Shown here: positions 18,335 through 26,734 of the stretch, piece by piece
How positions within the stretch are numbered: position 1 is the stretch's first letter
How the letters are laid out: the number at the start of each line of letters is the position of its first letter
Assembly: GCF_027533645.1 (NCBI RefSeq)
Contig: NZ_JAQAGY010000009.1
Location: 62,001-126,000, forward strand
DNA from: Paenibacillus caseinilyticus
Lineage (GTDB): Bacteria > Bacillota > Bacilli > Paenibacillales > NBRC-103111
DNA: 64,000 bases
Reading direction: 5' to 3'
Notes under the pieces: model-generated
The model's database searches: none
Told to the model about the DNA's origin: nothing
What the model saw: the letters and a program-made list of their open reading frames with translations, nothing else
Made by a program: the position numbers and the translations under genes

Positions 18335-20145
18335 GCCGTGTTCCCCCCATCGGTCTCTTGTTCCGCCTCCCGGTCCCCGGGCGCCAGATCCAGCGGGATC
18401 CGGACGCGGACCAGCGTTCCCCGGCCCGGCGCCGATTGGATACTGAGGTCGAATGCGCTTCCGCAGTGCCATTTGAGCCGGTCATATACATTCTTCAGTC
18501 CGACATGGTCCCCCCGGTTATCGCCGTGCTTCATCTGCTCCAACCACTGCTCCACATCCTCTTCCTCCATGCCGGCCCCGCTGTCCGATACCTCGACTAG
18601 CATGCAGGAAGGGCGGCCCATGACGCGGACTCCGACGGTTCCCGGTCCTTCCCGCTTCTCGATGCCGTGGATACAGGCGTTCTCCACGAGCGGCAGGATG
18701 CTCATCTTCGGGATGTATACACCGCGGACATCTTCATCGACATGGACGTAATAGTTCAGATGGCTGCCGAAGCGGAACTTCTGAATCTCCAGAAAATCGA
18801 GTACGAATTCCATCTCCTCGCTCACCGGAATGCGGTCGTCCCCCCATTGGAGCGATCTGCGGAAGCCCCGGGCCAGCCGCTTGATGATATCCGCCGTGAC
18901 CTTCTCGTCATTGACGATGCAGTTCATCCGCACCGCTTCCAGCGTATTGAACAGATAGTGGGGGTTGATCTGGCTCTGGAGGGCGTTGAACTGGGCCTGC
19001 CTCCGGTCGAGCTCCGCCACGTACACATCCTGGATGAGCGTGCCGATCTGCTCGGTCATCCGGCTGAATTCGCCGGTCAGCTGTCCGATCTCGTCGTGGG
19101 CCGGCTTCGCGTTCAGCGGTTCGAACTGCTGGTTCTTGACCCGCTTGATCATCTTGAGCAGATAGCCGATCCGCCCGGTCAGGGACCGCGAGAAGAGCAG
19201 GATGATGAGCGTCGGCACGAGCAGGTTCACGCAGGTGAGATAGATGATGAACTTGCGGGACTGCAGCACCGCGTCCAGCACCTGGCTCTCCGGATAGATG
19301 CCGACGATGCGCCACCCTTGGAGATACTTGGCCCCTTCGAACGGACTTGCGATCACCAGCTTGTGCTGCCTCTGCGCCTCGGCTTCGCCCAGCAGCGGCG
19401 AATCCCCGGAGGCGTAGACGACGGCCCCGTCCCGGTTCAGAATATAGAACTCCCCTGGCGAAGACCGGTCCCACAACGTGCTCTGGAGGTACTCCGGCAG
19501 AATATCGATCCGCAGCACCTTGGCATAGGTGCTGTAGGCTTTGAAGAAATCCAGCTTGCGGATCACGCTGAGGTAAGGCCGGCCGCAGTCCGCACCCGTC
19601 GGACCGCTCTCCTGCCCCCCGCAGGCCCGGATCGTCGTATGGATGATGAGCTCCCCCACGGCCGTACTCTGCTGAATCTGCCGGTACCACGCCTCCCGCT
19701 TCGTGTCTTCGGACAGAAACTTCAGCACCCCGGAGGAGATCAGCGTCTCATTGTCGGTGTAGAGATACGCGTTGTAGAACTGCCGGTTCATAGGGACGAA
19801 CCGGTTGACCGCATTGCTCATGATCTCGTTGTAGGCGGTCAGCATCTCGTCCTCGGACGCGTAAGGGTGATCGAGCGCGCTGCTCAGCAGGCTGTCCGTA
19901 TAGAGGATGGACGAGAACCCGATCAGCCCCTCCAGCATTCCCCGGAAGCGGTCCTTCCCCGCCGTCAGCCCGCGGTGCAGATCTTCGAGCTTCTGGGTCT
20001 GCACCTTCTCGGCCGTCATGCGGTAGAAGGTCACGTTCGTGAAGACCACCGGCAGCAGCACCGCGGCGAGATACAAGATCATCAGCTTGCTGCGCAGCCG
20101 GATATGGTTCCAGCGCAGCCCTTTCCATGTTCCTTTCCCTTTCAT
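18328..20145 (-). CDS. YesM-type sensor histidine kinase (second pair)
   Basis: Histidine kinase of 605 aa. First helix at about 19-40, extracellular sensor to about residue 290, second helix, HAMP-like stretch, then the YesM-type box SQINPHYLFNTLEAVRMN with the phospho-acceptor His, and ATPase motifs LPLVENACIHG and SDSGAGM. An in-frame ATG nine codons upstream exists, but ATG at 20145 follows GGGAGG by seven bases and is preferred. With the overlapping regulator gene it forms a normal tandem kinase-regulator pair for the second importer, unlike the divergent first pair. Confidence 0.92.
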   Translation of the reverse strand: MKGKGTWKGLRWNHIRLRSKLMILYLAAVLLPVVFTNVTFYRMTAEKVQTQKLEDLHRGLTAGKDRFRGMLEGLIGFSSILYTDSLLSSALDHPYASEDEMLTAYNEIMSNAVNRFVPMNRQFYNAYLYTDNETLISSGVLKFLSEDTKREAWYRQIQQSTAVGELIIHTTIRACGGQESGPTGADCGRPYLSVIRKLDFFKAYSTYAKVLRIDILPEYLQSTLWDRSSPGEFYILNRDGAVVYASGDSPLLGEAEAQRQHKLVIASPFEGAKYLQGWRIVGIYPESQVLDAVLQSRKFIIYLTCVNLLVPTLIILLFSRSLTGRIGYLLKMIKRVKNQQFEPLNAKPAHDEIGQLTGEFSRMTEQIGTLIQDVYVAELDRRQAQFNALQSQINPHYLFNTLEAVRMNCIVNDEKVTADIIKRLARGFRRSLQWGDDRIPVSEEMEFVLDFLEIQKFRFGSHLNYYVHVDEDVRGVYIPKMSILPLVENACIHGIEKREGPGTVGVRVMGRPSCMLVEVSDSGAGMEEEDVEQWLEQMKHGDNRGDHVGLKNVYDRLKWHCGSAFDLSIQSAPGRGTLVRVRIPLDLAPGDREAEQETDGGNTAC

Positions 20146-20336
20146 CGCGCCGCCTCCCTCTCCCCGGAGCAAAACTTAATAACACGTATGCTTGTTTGGT
20201 TGTTCGGTATGATCGACAGGATGAGCGCATATGTCCAATCGGCTTCATTCTGACCGCGCTTACATTGCGGCGCTCAGGGATATGGCACGTCTTTCCCGAA
20301 GCGAGCCGTCCCTGTCCGACGCCTCCCTCCTTACAA

Positions 20337-20364
20337 CACAAGGCTGCCCGAAGGCAGCCTTGTG
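20337..20364 (-). terminator. Terminator of the beta-mannosidase gene
   Basis: Perfect 12-bp stem (20337-20348 with 20353-20364) with a four-base loop, about 80 bases past the stop codon of the GH2 gene. The T-run on the minus strand is interrupted (TTGTGTTG). Confidence 0.6.
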
Positions 20365-20441
20365 GGGTTGAAAGCAAGGAAACAGCTGAAGTAAAGATGA
20401 AGCTTACATGAAAGTACGGATAAAACCAAACCAAGCCAAGC

Positions 20442-23039
20442 CTACAGCGCCTGCTCTCCCGCCGGCTGCTGCGCGATCTCCGCACGCCCGCCGGCCTGGA
20501 TGAAATCGACCATCGAGCGTACCGTCACCTCGCCCGGATCACCCGCCGTGAAGGCGGCGCTGCCGTCCGAACGCTTCCGGAAGGCGACCGTCACCGGACG
20601 GCCCGGCACCAGATCGAAGAAGTTGTCGGTGAAGTGGCCTTCGGCCTCCGACGACAGCCACACCTGCTTCGCGAGCCTATCCGCGTCCAGGGTGAACCGC
20701 ACTTCCTCCCCGTCCGTCGTCCGCGTCACCTTCACACCCGGCGTCCCCAGCCGGATATCTTTGGCCGGCACGAAGTAGTGCTCCTTGCTGTCTACCGTGC
20801 CATCGCTTCCCTCGAAGCGGGCCAAGAGCATCACGGAGGCCGGATCGGCGCCGTCCAGCACTTCGTCTGTCGCCAGCGACTTCAGCAGCCCGGCCGCGTT
20901 CGCCGAGAGCACCACGGAGGCCGACCACGTCTTGAGCGCCTGCCCTTGGAAGTCCAGCAGCTGCAGCTGCAGCGTCCCCGTCAGAGGAGCCTGCCGGTCC
21001 GAGACTCCGTGAACTTCAATCGCTCCGCCGTTCTCGTCCACCGACAGCATGACGTCCCGGAAGCTCCGCTTCGCATAATACTGCAGCGCCTTCCAGCGGC
21101 CGAGGTAGTCCATGCCCGCCCAGGAGGCCACCGGCCAGCAGTCGTTCATCTGCCAGTAGAGCGAGCCCATGCAGAAGCCCATGCGGCGGCGGTGCGCTTC
21201 GATAGCCGTTTGCATGGCTTCGCCCTGCAGCACCTGGCTCATATACAGGAACGAACGGAAGTCCTTCGGCTCGCTAAGATACAGCTCCATATATTCCTTG
21301 ATGAGCGTGTTGCCGCGCCCGTTCTTCTGGTGGCTGAGCATGACTTCGGAGACGAGCTCCATATCCTCATCCGCCGCGTAGGTCTCCACCGTCTTCTCTT
21401 CAGGGAACGACTGGAAGCCGTACTCGCTCATGAACCGTCCGATATGCACCTTGTAATTCGAGAACGGCTCGACGTTATGCCACACGCCCCAGTAGTGAAT
21501 ATCCCCGTCGGGGGAAGAGCTCGTCGCATGCTGGGCTGCGTCCCCGGTCACCGCCCTCATCGGCGATGAAGGCCAATAGTCGGTCTCCGGCGACAGGGCT
21601 GCTACCGTCTCCGGCAGTATGGAATGGAAGATCGCCTCGTAATCCCCCCAGATCTTCTCCCGCAGCTCCGGCTCATACTGCTTCTTCCAGCCCCACCCCG
21701 CCTTCTCGTCATAGTGGGACCAGGCCGTATCCATCTCGTTGTTGCCGCACCACAGCACCACCGACGGATGGCGGCGCAGCCGCTTCACGTTCTCCTCCGC
21801 CTCGGCGCGGACGCTCGCCAGGAAGGCTTCGTCCCCCGGGTACATGGAGCAGGCGAACATGAAATCCTGCCACACGAGGATGCCGTACTCGTCGCATAAG
21901 CGGTAGAAATCGTCGTGCTCGTAGATGCCGCCGCCCCAGACGCGGAGCATGTTCATGTTGGCTTCCGCCGCCGAAGCCACCTCATGGCGGTACCGCTCAT
22001 AGGTCACTTCCGTCACGAAGCTGTCGTTCGGAATGTGGTTCGCCCCCTTGCAGAAGACGGGCACTCCGTTGAGCTCGATATGGAAGCCGGTGCCATGCGC
22101 GTCCGGCTCGCGGACCAGCTTCGCGGAGCGCAGTCCCGTCGTCACCGTCTGCCCGGCCTCCACGGTCCCGCCTGCGGACACCAGCTCCGCCCGGAAGTCC
22201 GTCAGCTCCGGTCTGCCAAGGCCCCGCGACCACCATAGGCGGGGGCTTGCCAGTTCGGCAGCCAGCTCCAGCGTGCTGCGGCCCGCTTCGATCCGCACGC
22301 TCCGGCTCCACTGCTGTCCGTCAGCGGATACGCGGAGCTCGCCTTCCCAGGCGCCATCCGCTTCCACTTCCAGCAGAGCCGTGATACGTGCCGCCGCTTC
22401 GTTGACCTCATCCTGCCGGATATGGACGTCGCGGATGCGCAGTCCTGACCAACTCTCCAGCCGCACTTCCTTCCAGATCCCGCTGGTGACAAAGCGCGGG
22501 CCCCAGTCCCAGCCATAGTGGTAGGGCGCTTTTCGGGCGAAAACGCTTACTTTTTCGTCGCCAAGACCGCCCGCTTCGCTTTGGTCATTCACAGCCGGCA
22601 GCGCATAACCGAGCGCCCGCAGCTTCGGCAGATCCTCCTGGACCGGTGAGCGAAAACGGATCAGCAGCGTGTTCTCTTCCTTCAGCACATCCTTGACATC
22701 GACACGCCAAGACCGGAACATGTTGTCCGCCGCCAGGATCTGCTTCCCGTTCAACATCACATCCGCGTAGGTATCCAATCCATCGAATACCAGCTCTACA
22801 TTCGCCTGGCCGAGCTGTTCGGCAGAAGCCGTAAAGGCCGAGCGGTATTCCCAATCTTCTTTGTCGATCCACTGCAGGCGCTTCTCGTTCGTTCCGTAGA
22901 AGGGATCTTCGATCTTCCCGTTCTTAAGCAGGTCCGTATGTACACAGCCGGGCACAACCGCGGGGAGCCACTGTTCGTCTTTGCAGGCCTTGAACTCCCA
23001 GTTCGTGATGGAAGGGAACTCCGGTTTCGTCGTTGTCAC
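20442..23039 (-). CDS. GH2 beta-mannosidase
   Basis: Family 2 exo-beta-mannosidase (865 aa), cytoplasmic, releasing mannose from the non-reducing ends of manno-oligosaccharides. The N-terminal jelly roll (1-200) carries EDPFYGTNEKRLQWI and YHYGWDWGPRF, hallmarks of the beta-mannosidase branch. The TIM barrel holds acid/base Glu435 in LWCGNNEMD and nucleophile Glu539 in FMSEYGFQSFP. Two GTG codons compete as start: 23045 is only four bases from GGAG, while 23039 has a nine-base spacing and is chosen. The gene is alone between two terminators but shares operator-like repeats with the esterase and importer genes. Confidence 0.93.
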   Translation of the reverse strand: MTTTKPEFPSITNWEFKACKDEQWLPAVVPGCVHTDLLKNGKIEDPFYGTNEKRLQWIDKEDWEYRSAFTASAEQLGQANVELVFDGLDTYADVMLNGKQILAADNMFRSWRVDVKDVLKEENTLLIRFRSPVQEDLPKLRALGYALPAVNDQSEAGGLGDEKVSVFARKAPYHYGWDWGPRFVTSGIWKEVRLESWSGLRIRDVHIRQDEVNEAAARITALLEVEADGAWEGELRVSADGQQWSRSVRIEAGRSTLELAAELASPRLWWSRGLGRPELTDFRAELVSAGGTVEAGQTVTTGLRSAKLVREPDAHGTGFHIELNGVPVFCKGANHIPNDSFVTEVTYERYRHEVASAAEANMNMLRVWGGGIYEHDDFYRLCDEYGILVWQDFMFACSMYPGDEAFLASVRAEAEENVKRLRRHPSVVLWCGNNEMDTAWSHYDEKAGWGWKKQYEPELREKIWGDYEAIFHSILPETVAALSPETDYWPSSPMRAVTGDAAQHATSSSPDGDIHYWGVWHNVEPFSNYKVHIGRFMSEYGFQSFPEEKTVETYAADEDMELVSEVMLSHQKNGRGNTLIKEYMELYLSEPKDFRSFLYMSQVLQGEAMQTAIEAHRRRMGFCMGSLYWQMNDCWPVASWAGMDYLGRWKALQYYAKRSFRDVMLSVDENGGAIEVHGVSDRQAPLTGTLQLQLLDFQGQALKTWSASVVLSANAAGLLKSLATDEVLDGADPASVMLLARFEGSDGTVDSKEHYFVPAKDIRLGTPGVKVTRTTDGEEVRFTLDADRLAKQVWLSSEAEGHFTDNFFDLVPGRPVTVAFRKRSDGSAAFTAGDPGEVTVRSMVDFIQAGGRAEIAQQPAGEQAL

Positions 23040-23080
23040 AATCACCGTCTCCTTAGAATCGTATGGAATGCTGTGGTTCC

Positions 23081-23109
23081 ATTATAAGGGCTGGGGGCCC
23101 CCGTGACAA
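23081..23109 (-). promoter_or_regulatory. Sigma-A promoter of the beta-mannosidase gene
   Basis: TTGTCA (23109-23104) and TATAAT (23086-23081) with a 17-base spacer on the minus strand, about 40 bases upstream of the start. The spacer contains a ten-base G5C5 palindrome. A TTGTTAT half-site abuts the -35 box. Confidence 0.7.
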
Positions 23110-23131
23110 TAACAAGTTGTTCATATTCGAT

Positions 23132-23147
23132 ATAACAAACATAACAA
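23132..23147 (-). promoter_or_regulatory. Candidate operator TTGTTATGTTTGTTAT upstream of the beta-mannosidase promoter
   Basis: Two direct half-sites on the minus strand about 25 bases upstream of the -35 box, with a third half-site at 23109-23115. Position upstream of -35 would suit an activator of the AraC type, which typically binds direct repeats. Confidence 0.4.
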
Positions 23148-23205
23148 AATGTCCATTATCGTTCGCTTCCCGAGTCTGCTGCTCTCTGCCGGTTGCCTCC
23201 TCATA

Positions 23206-23249
23206 AGAAAAAAGCCTAGCGGAGCTCTCTCTGAGCCTCATCTAAGCTT
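23206..23249 (-). terminator. Terminator near the 3' end of the metallo-hydrolase and GH2 upstream region
   Basis: On the minus strand an imperfect stem (23249-23233 with 23227-23212; one bulge, a few wobble or mismatched pairs) is followed by six Ts. It lies 16 bases after the stop of the gene at 23265-24026. Confidence 0.7.
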
Positions 23250-23264
23250 ATGTCCGTTCTTCCC

Positions 23265-24026
23265 TTAAGTTGCTTGAACCGGATTGGCTTCCAGTTCATA
23301 GGCCTGCAGCAGCTCGGCCAGCCGCAAGGAGCCCGAAGCATGGAATGCCTCTCTGCGCTGCCCATCCAAATAATCGTCGATATAATGCATGAGCACCATC
23401 TTGCGCCGGATCTCTTCCGGCAGCGTCAGCAGCTCCTCGAGCGATGTATGGGACGGCAGCTGGTACGGCTGCATATGGCATTCATAGAATAGGATCCCCG
23501 CCTTCGAGGCGGCCTCTTCGATCTGCCCGAGGTCAAACCGCGTGTCTCCGCTGAAGTAAAAGTACGGCTCGCACAGCAGCCCGAAGGAGGTCATCCCGGG
23601 GATATGCACCGTCCTCACCAGCTCGAAGCGCGTGCCTTCGATCTCGAACGCGTCCTGCACCGCCACCACCTCGAAGAAGTCCGAGAGCACCTTGGGGCCC
23701 CGCATCGAGTAAGACAGCCCGTGCCGGAGCGCATCCCACAGGTCATCGAGCAGTTCCTCGTGGACGAACAGCCGGGGCTTGCCTTTCAGCGGGTATACCC
23801 CGTGGTAGAAGGCCAGCTTCTGGAGCCCGTTGATGTGATCTTCATGCAGGTGGCTGACGAACACATTCTCCACCCTGTTCAGTTCCATGCCGAGCTCGTG
23901 GAGCGCGGCGTGGTTGGATTCCGGAAAATCGATGCACAGATTCGTGCCGCCGAACTCGATCAGCGCGCTGTTGTGGCCTTGGCGTACGCTGAACCCGTCG
24001 CCTGCACCAAGGAACGTAAGCTTCAT
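23265..24026 (-). CDS. MBL-fold metallo-hydrolase (RNase Z-like branch)
   Basis: Zinc-dependent hydrolase of 253 aa. The metal site is SHLHEDH (about 63-69) with further ligands expected at MQPYQLPSHTS and in the SGDTRFD segment; the N-terminus MKLTFLGAGDGFSV is typical of the RNase Z/phosphodiesterase branch. No flexible arm of true RNase Z is evident, so the substrate cannot be named. Start ATG at 24026 has GGGAGGG upstream. It sits within the sugar locus but nothing ties it to sugar metabolism. Confidence 0.85.
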   Translation of the reverse strand: MKLTFLGAGDGFSVRQGHNSALIEFGGTNLCIDFPESNHAALHELGMELNRVENVFVSHLHEDHINGLQKLAFYHGVYPLKGKPRLFVHEELLDDLWDALRHGLSYSMRGPKVLSDFFEVVAVQDAFEIEGTRFELVRTVHIPGMTSFGLLCEPYFYFSGDTRFDLGQIEEAASKAGILFYECHMQPYQLPSHTSLEELLTLPEEIRRKMVLMHYIDDYLDGQRREAFHASGSLRLAELLQAYELEANPVQAT

Positions 24027-24108
24027 TACTCTATTTCCCTCCCAGAAATTATCCCCCTTATAGTAGAAAGATAGAACGGATATTATGTTACGGAGGATCG
24101 ATCACATC

Positions 24109-24747
24109 ATGATGCAGCGAAGCGCCGTATCCCCTCGCCCGGCCAGGCCCCCATGGAAGCCGTCCCTTTTACATCCTTCTCATCTCATTGATCATTGTAC
24201 TACTTACGAACAGCGTTTTCCATTATTATACAAAAGTCATGCTGACCCGGGAGCTTGAGGACCGGCTGCAGCTCATCGCCGATACATTGCAGCCGTCGAT
24301 TATGTGCGCAAGCCCATCGTCCGCGCCCGCTTCAAGCAAGCGGTGGACCGGGCCAAGGCCATTGTGGAAGCGCGCCGCCGGGTTCCGGATCTGCCGTATG
24401 ACCTGCGCCTTGATCTCCTGCAAAGTAAACCACAGGGATCTTCCATTCGCAGAGCATCAGCTGCTCTATGCGGAGAGAACCCTGCTCCGCAAGACCAAGG
24501 TGTACCTGGGAGATGGAACGTCCTTTCTCACCGGCACTTCCTTGAACCCTATCAAGGCCCAGTGCTCGGGGCGCATCGTATTCAGCCACCGGAGCTTTCT
24601 GGTGAACACGCGGTGCATCGCTTCGATCGAAGCGGTGACGGGCCATTCCCGCACAAGTTACGCCATCACGCTGATCCACTCCGCTGACCCACTTACTACA
24701 GCGAGTGCAAGCTGCAGATGCAATCGTTCGCGAACGGTACGTTATGA
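24109..24747 (+). pseudogene. Relic of a histidine kinase and LytTR response regulator pair, fused by deletion
   Basis: The start has GGAGG (24092-24096) and ATGATG, then a frameshift leads into a kinase-like membrane segment (24170-24300: VLLTNSVFHYYTKVMLTREL, then EDRLQLIADTLQPSI). The sequence jumps into the end of a receiver domain (24292-24390: AAVDYVRKPIVRARFKQAVD). After another shift a LytTR DNA-binding domain follows (24422-24690: SHRSFLVNTRCIASIEAVTG), and a final shift gives the C-terminus YSECKLQMQSFANGTL and stop at 24745-24747. At least four frame changes and loss of the kinase core plus most of the receiver make this non-functional. The junction around 24286-24300 reads sensibly in both frames, as expected for deletion at microhomology. 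Confidence 0.75.
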
Positions 24748-24993
24748 GGACCAGCGCATGGCCTTCCTCCCGGACAGCGGCCCGGCCGGATCCGGCACGA
24801 TCGGCACCGGCCGCCCCCTGCCGTCCTTCCCCCACAGCGGCTGCGGCAGCTTCCAGGTCAAGGAGAGCTCCCGCCGTTTCAGCTGAAGGTGATTCTGATG
24901 AAATTGCCGGTGGCAGGACCGGCAGATTACCCGATTCACATGTTCATAAATAATGAGTCGTTCCGACAAACAATGGATGCATTGGTCCCTCAT
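24742..24993 (-). CDS. Possible small zinc-ribbon protein
   Basis: 83-aa frame whose first 31 residues contain two CxxC pairs (CIHC at 5-8, CRSC at 24-27), a plausible zinc knuckle, behind GAGGCGGG with fair spacing to ATG at 24993. The rest is Arg/Pro-rich and runs antisense into the end of the LytTR relic, overlapping its stop by six bases. It may be a real small gene, or a remnant whose C-terminal half is accidental. No function can be given. Confidence 0.35.
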   Translation of the reverse strand: MRDQCIHCLSERLIIYEHVNRVICRSCHRQFHQNHLQLKRRELSLTWKLPQPLWGKDGRGRPVPIVPDPAGPLSGRKAMRWSS

Positions 24994-25143
24994 GAGTCCC
25001 GCCTCTTTCGATTATGATACCTTGAATGTACCAACTCGGCGGGGGCTTGCATATAGGTCGCGTCCGAAAGGTGGAATCTCGCGTCTGAAATGTGAAAACT
25101 TGCATCTACAACGCACCTGATAACCGATTCTGGAGAGGACCGC

Positions 25144-26301
25144 TTACTTCTGCTCTTCCGTCCCGGTCGTGATCCGGATATCCTGGAAGTTCTCTACCGA
25201 CGCCTTCTTCTCGTAGAAATGGGCCGCATTCGCCTGTATGCCTTCCCGGGTGTAGAACGGATCCCCCGGCTGCAGCGGGAACGTCACCAGGGCACCGGTG
25301 CTGGCCGACTTGTAGATGCCGAGGATGAGCTCCAGCGTACGGCGCCCGCTGATCCCGTCGACAAGCACCGGCGCGCCCGATTCGATGGCGGTGAGCACAT
25401 TGTCCACCTGTCCGGCATGGCCTGTGTAGGGAACTTCAGGCAGGTTGTCATACAGCCGCTGCAGCTCCGCTTCCCTCTCCGGGTAAGGCTCCGGGAACCC
25501 GTTGGGCCGGGAGCGGGACGCCTTCACCTTCCAGGGCGCGGAGACCCGGGCGTCCCGGCCCTGGAAGATCAGCTGCTGTTCTTCCCCGTGATGGACGACG
25601 GAGCTCGTGATCTGCGCCAGCGCCCCGTCCGGGTACCGCAGCATCGCCACCGACAGATCCTCGACTTCGGCGTTATCGTGGGACGTATTGCTCATGAACG
25701 CCTGCAGGCCGCTCGGCGGGCCCATCATCCACAGGAACGCGTCGATATGATGTACCGCATGGTTGAGCGTGCAGCCTCCCCCCTCTTTCTCCCACGTGCC
25801 CCGCCACCACAGATCGTAGTAACAGTGACCCCGCCACCAGAACGAATCGACCTGGGCATGGACGACCGGCCCCATCAGCCCGCTGTCCAGCACGGCCTTC
25901 AGCTTCATCATCGGTGTGGTGAAGCGGTTCTGCGCTACGACCGACAGGATGCGCCCGCTCTCCCTTGCCGCCGAGTTCATCTCGTCGCACTCCTGCAGGG
26001 AGGAGGCCATCGGCTTCTCCACCAGCACATGCTTGCCGGCCCGAAGACAGTCGACCGCGATCGGCGCGTGGGTATAGGGAGGCGTGCAGACCGACACCAG
26101 GTCGATATCCTCCGGCAGCAGCTCCTTGTAATCCTCTACCGCCTTGGCCTCCGAGAGACCGAACTCGGCGATCCGGGCCTCCGCCTTGTCCTTATAGATA
26201 TCGCTAACCGCGACGATCCGGCAGCGCTCCGGGAACTGCAGATACGCTTCGATATGGGCGCGGGAGATCGCCCCTGTGCCGATGACGGCCACCTTCAACA
26301 T
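25144..26301 (-). CDS. Gfo/Idh/MocA family sugar dehydrogenase or oxidoreductase
   Basis: NAD(P)-dependent oxidoreductase of 385 aa. The N-terminal Rossmann domain begins VAVIGTGAISRAHIEAY (glycine motif GxGxxxxxH), the conserved EKPMASSLQECDEM lies near residue 95, and the C-terminal substrate domain includes NHAVHHIDAFLWMMG, with the His pair seen across this family. The frame extends 48 codons upstream but ATG at 26301, nine bases after GAGGAGG, begins the fold properly. It is divergent from an AraC regulator gene; oxidation or epimerisation of a sugar from the same locus is a reasonable guess. Confidence 0.9.
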   Translation of the reverse strand: MLKVAVIGTGAISRAHIEAYLQFPERCRIVAVSDIYKDKAEARIAEFGLSEAKAVEDYKELLPEDIDLVSVCTPPYTHAPIAVDCLRAGKHVLVEKPMASSLQECDEMNSAARESGRILSVVAQNRFTTPMMKLKAVLDSGLMGPVVHAQVDSFWWRGHCYYDLWWRGTWEKEGGGCTLNHAVHHIDAFLWMMGPPSGLQAFMSNTSHDNAEVEDLSVAMLRYPDGALAQITSSVVHHGEEQQLIFQGRDARVSAPWKVKASRSRPNGFPEPYPEREAELQRLYDNLPEVPYTGHAGQVDNVLTAIESGAPVLVDGISGRRTLELILGIYKSASTGALVTFPLQPGDPFYTREGIQANAAHFYEKKASVENFQDIRITTGTEEQK

Positions 26302-26734
26302 GTCCGAAGACCTCCTCTGTCTATTCTTTCTCCTCCTCATTCTACAAAAGAAATGCATCGGTTTATGCCGCAATATTGGGGGATAATGACTCGATGTTGC
26401 GCTTATGCGAACACAGCCGATACACGCCGGGCAGCGGATGGCCATACGTCGCGGACAGCAAGCATGCTGCGGTGCACAGCAGGCAGGAGCGGCAGAGTCC
26501 CGTCCCTGGCGGCGACGGAGCTTCCGGGCTGCCTGCTGTACCAGCCGCTCAGCCCCATCCTCCTAGCTGCCTATACGGAAAGCCGCGAAGCTTGGGTCAT
26601 CTTGCCCGGCATGCTCTGATCTTGCTATGATCTTAGTACATCCGAGGAGTACGCCGGGGGCTGCCGATAGCATAGAGCTGTGCCTTGGCGGGCTTCAACC
26701 AACCTATTGCATACGGAATGGGGCTGAAGGCTGC
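26302..26734. other. 433-bp divergent intergenic region
   Basis: Separates the oxidoreductase from the AraC gene. The right part holds a candidate plus-strand promoter (below). The GC-rich middle (26400-26600) has open frames on the plus strand but no ribosome site or familiar protein; I see no supported gene. Confidence 0.4.
26602..26631 (+). promoter_or_regulatory. Candidate promoter of the AraC regulator gene
   Basis: TTGCCC (26602-26607) and TATGAT (26626-26631) are 18 bases apart. It would give a leader of about 100 bases before ATG at 26735. Confidence 0.35.

Noticed and set aside
18667..20253. 528-codon open frame antisense to the second kinase
   Set aside because: Shadow of the kinase gene; no start signal and no recognisable domain.
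22534..22549. cre-like sequence inside the GH2 gene
   Set aside because: Only partial agreement with the consensus and located about 170 codons into the gene.
23053..23241. 62-codon frame upstream of the GH2 gene
   Set aside because: It covers the GH2 promoter, operator repeats and a terminator, and has no ribosome site.
26376..26630. Open frames in the region between the oxidoreductase and AraC genes
   Set aside because: No ribosome site and no recognisable motif in any frame; treated as non-coding.
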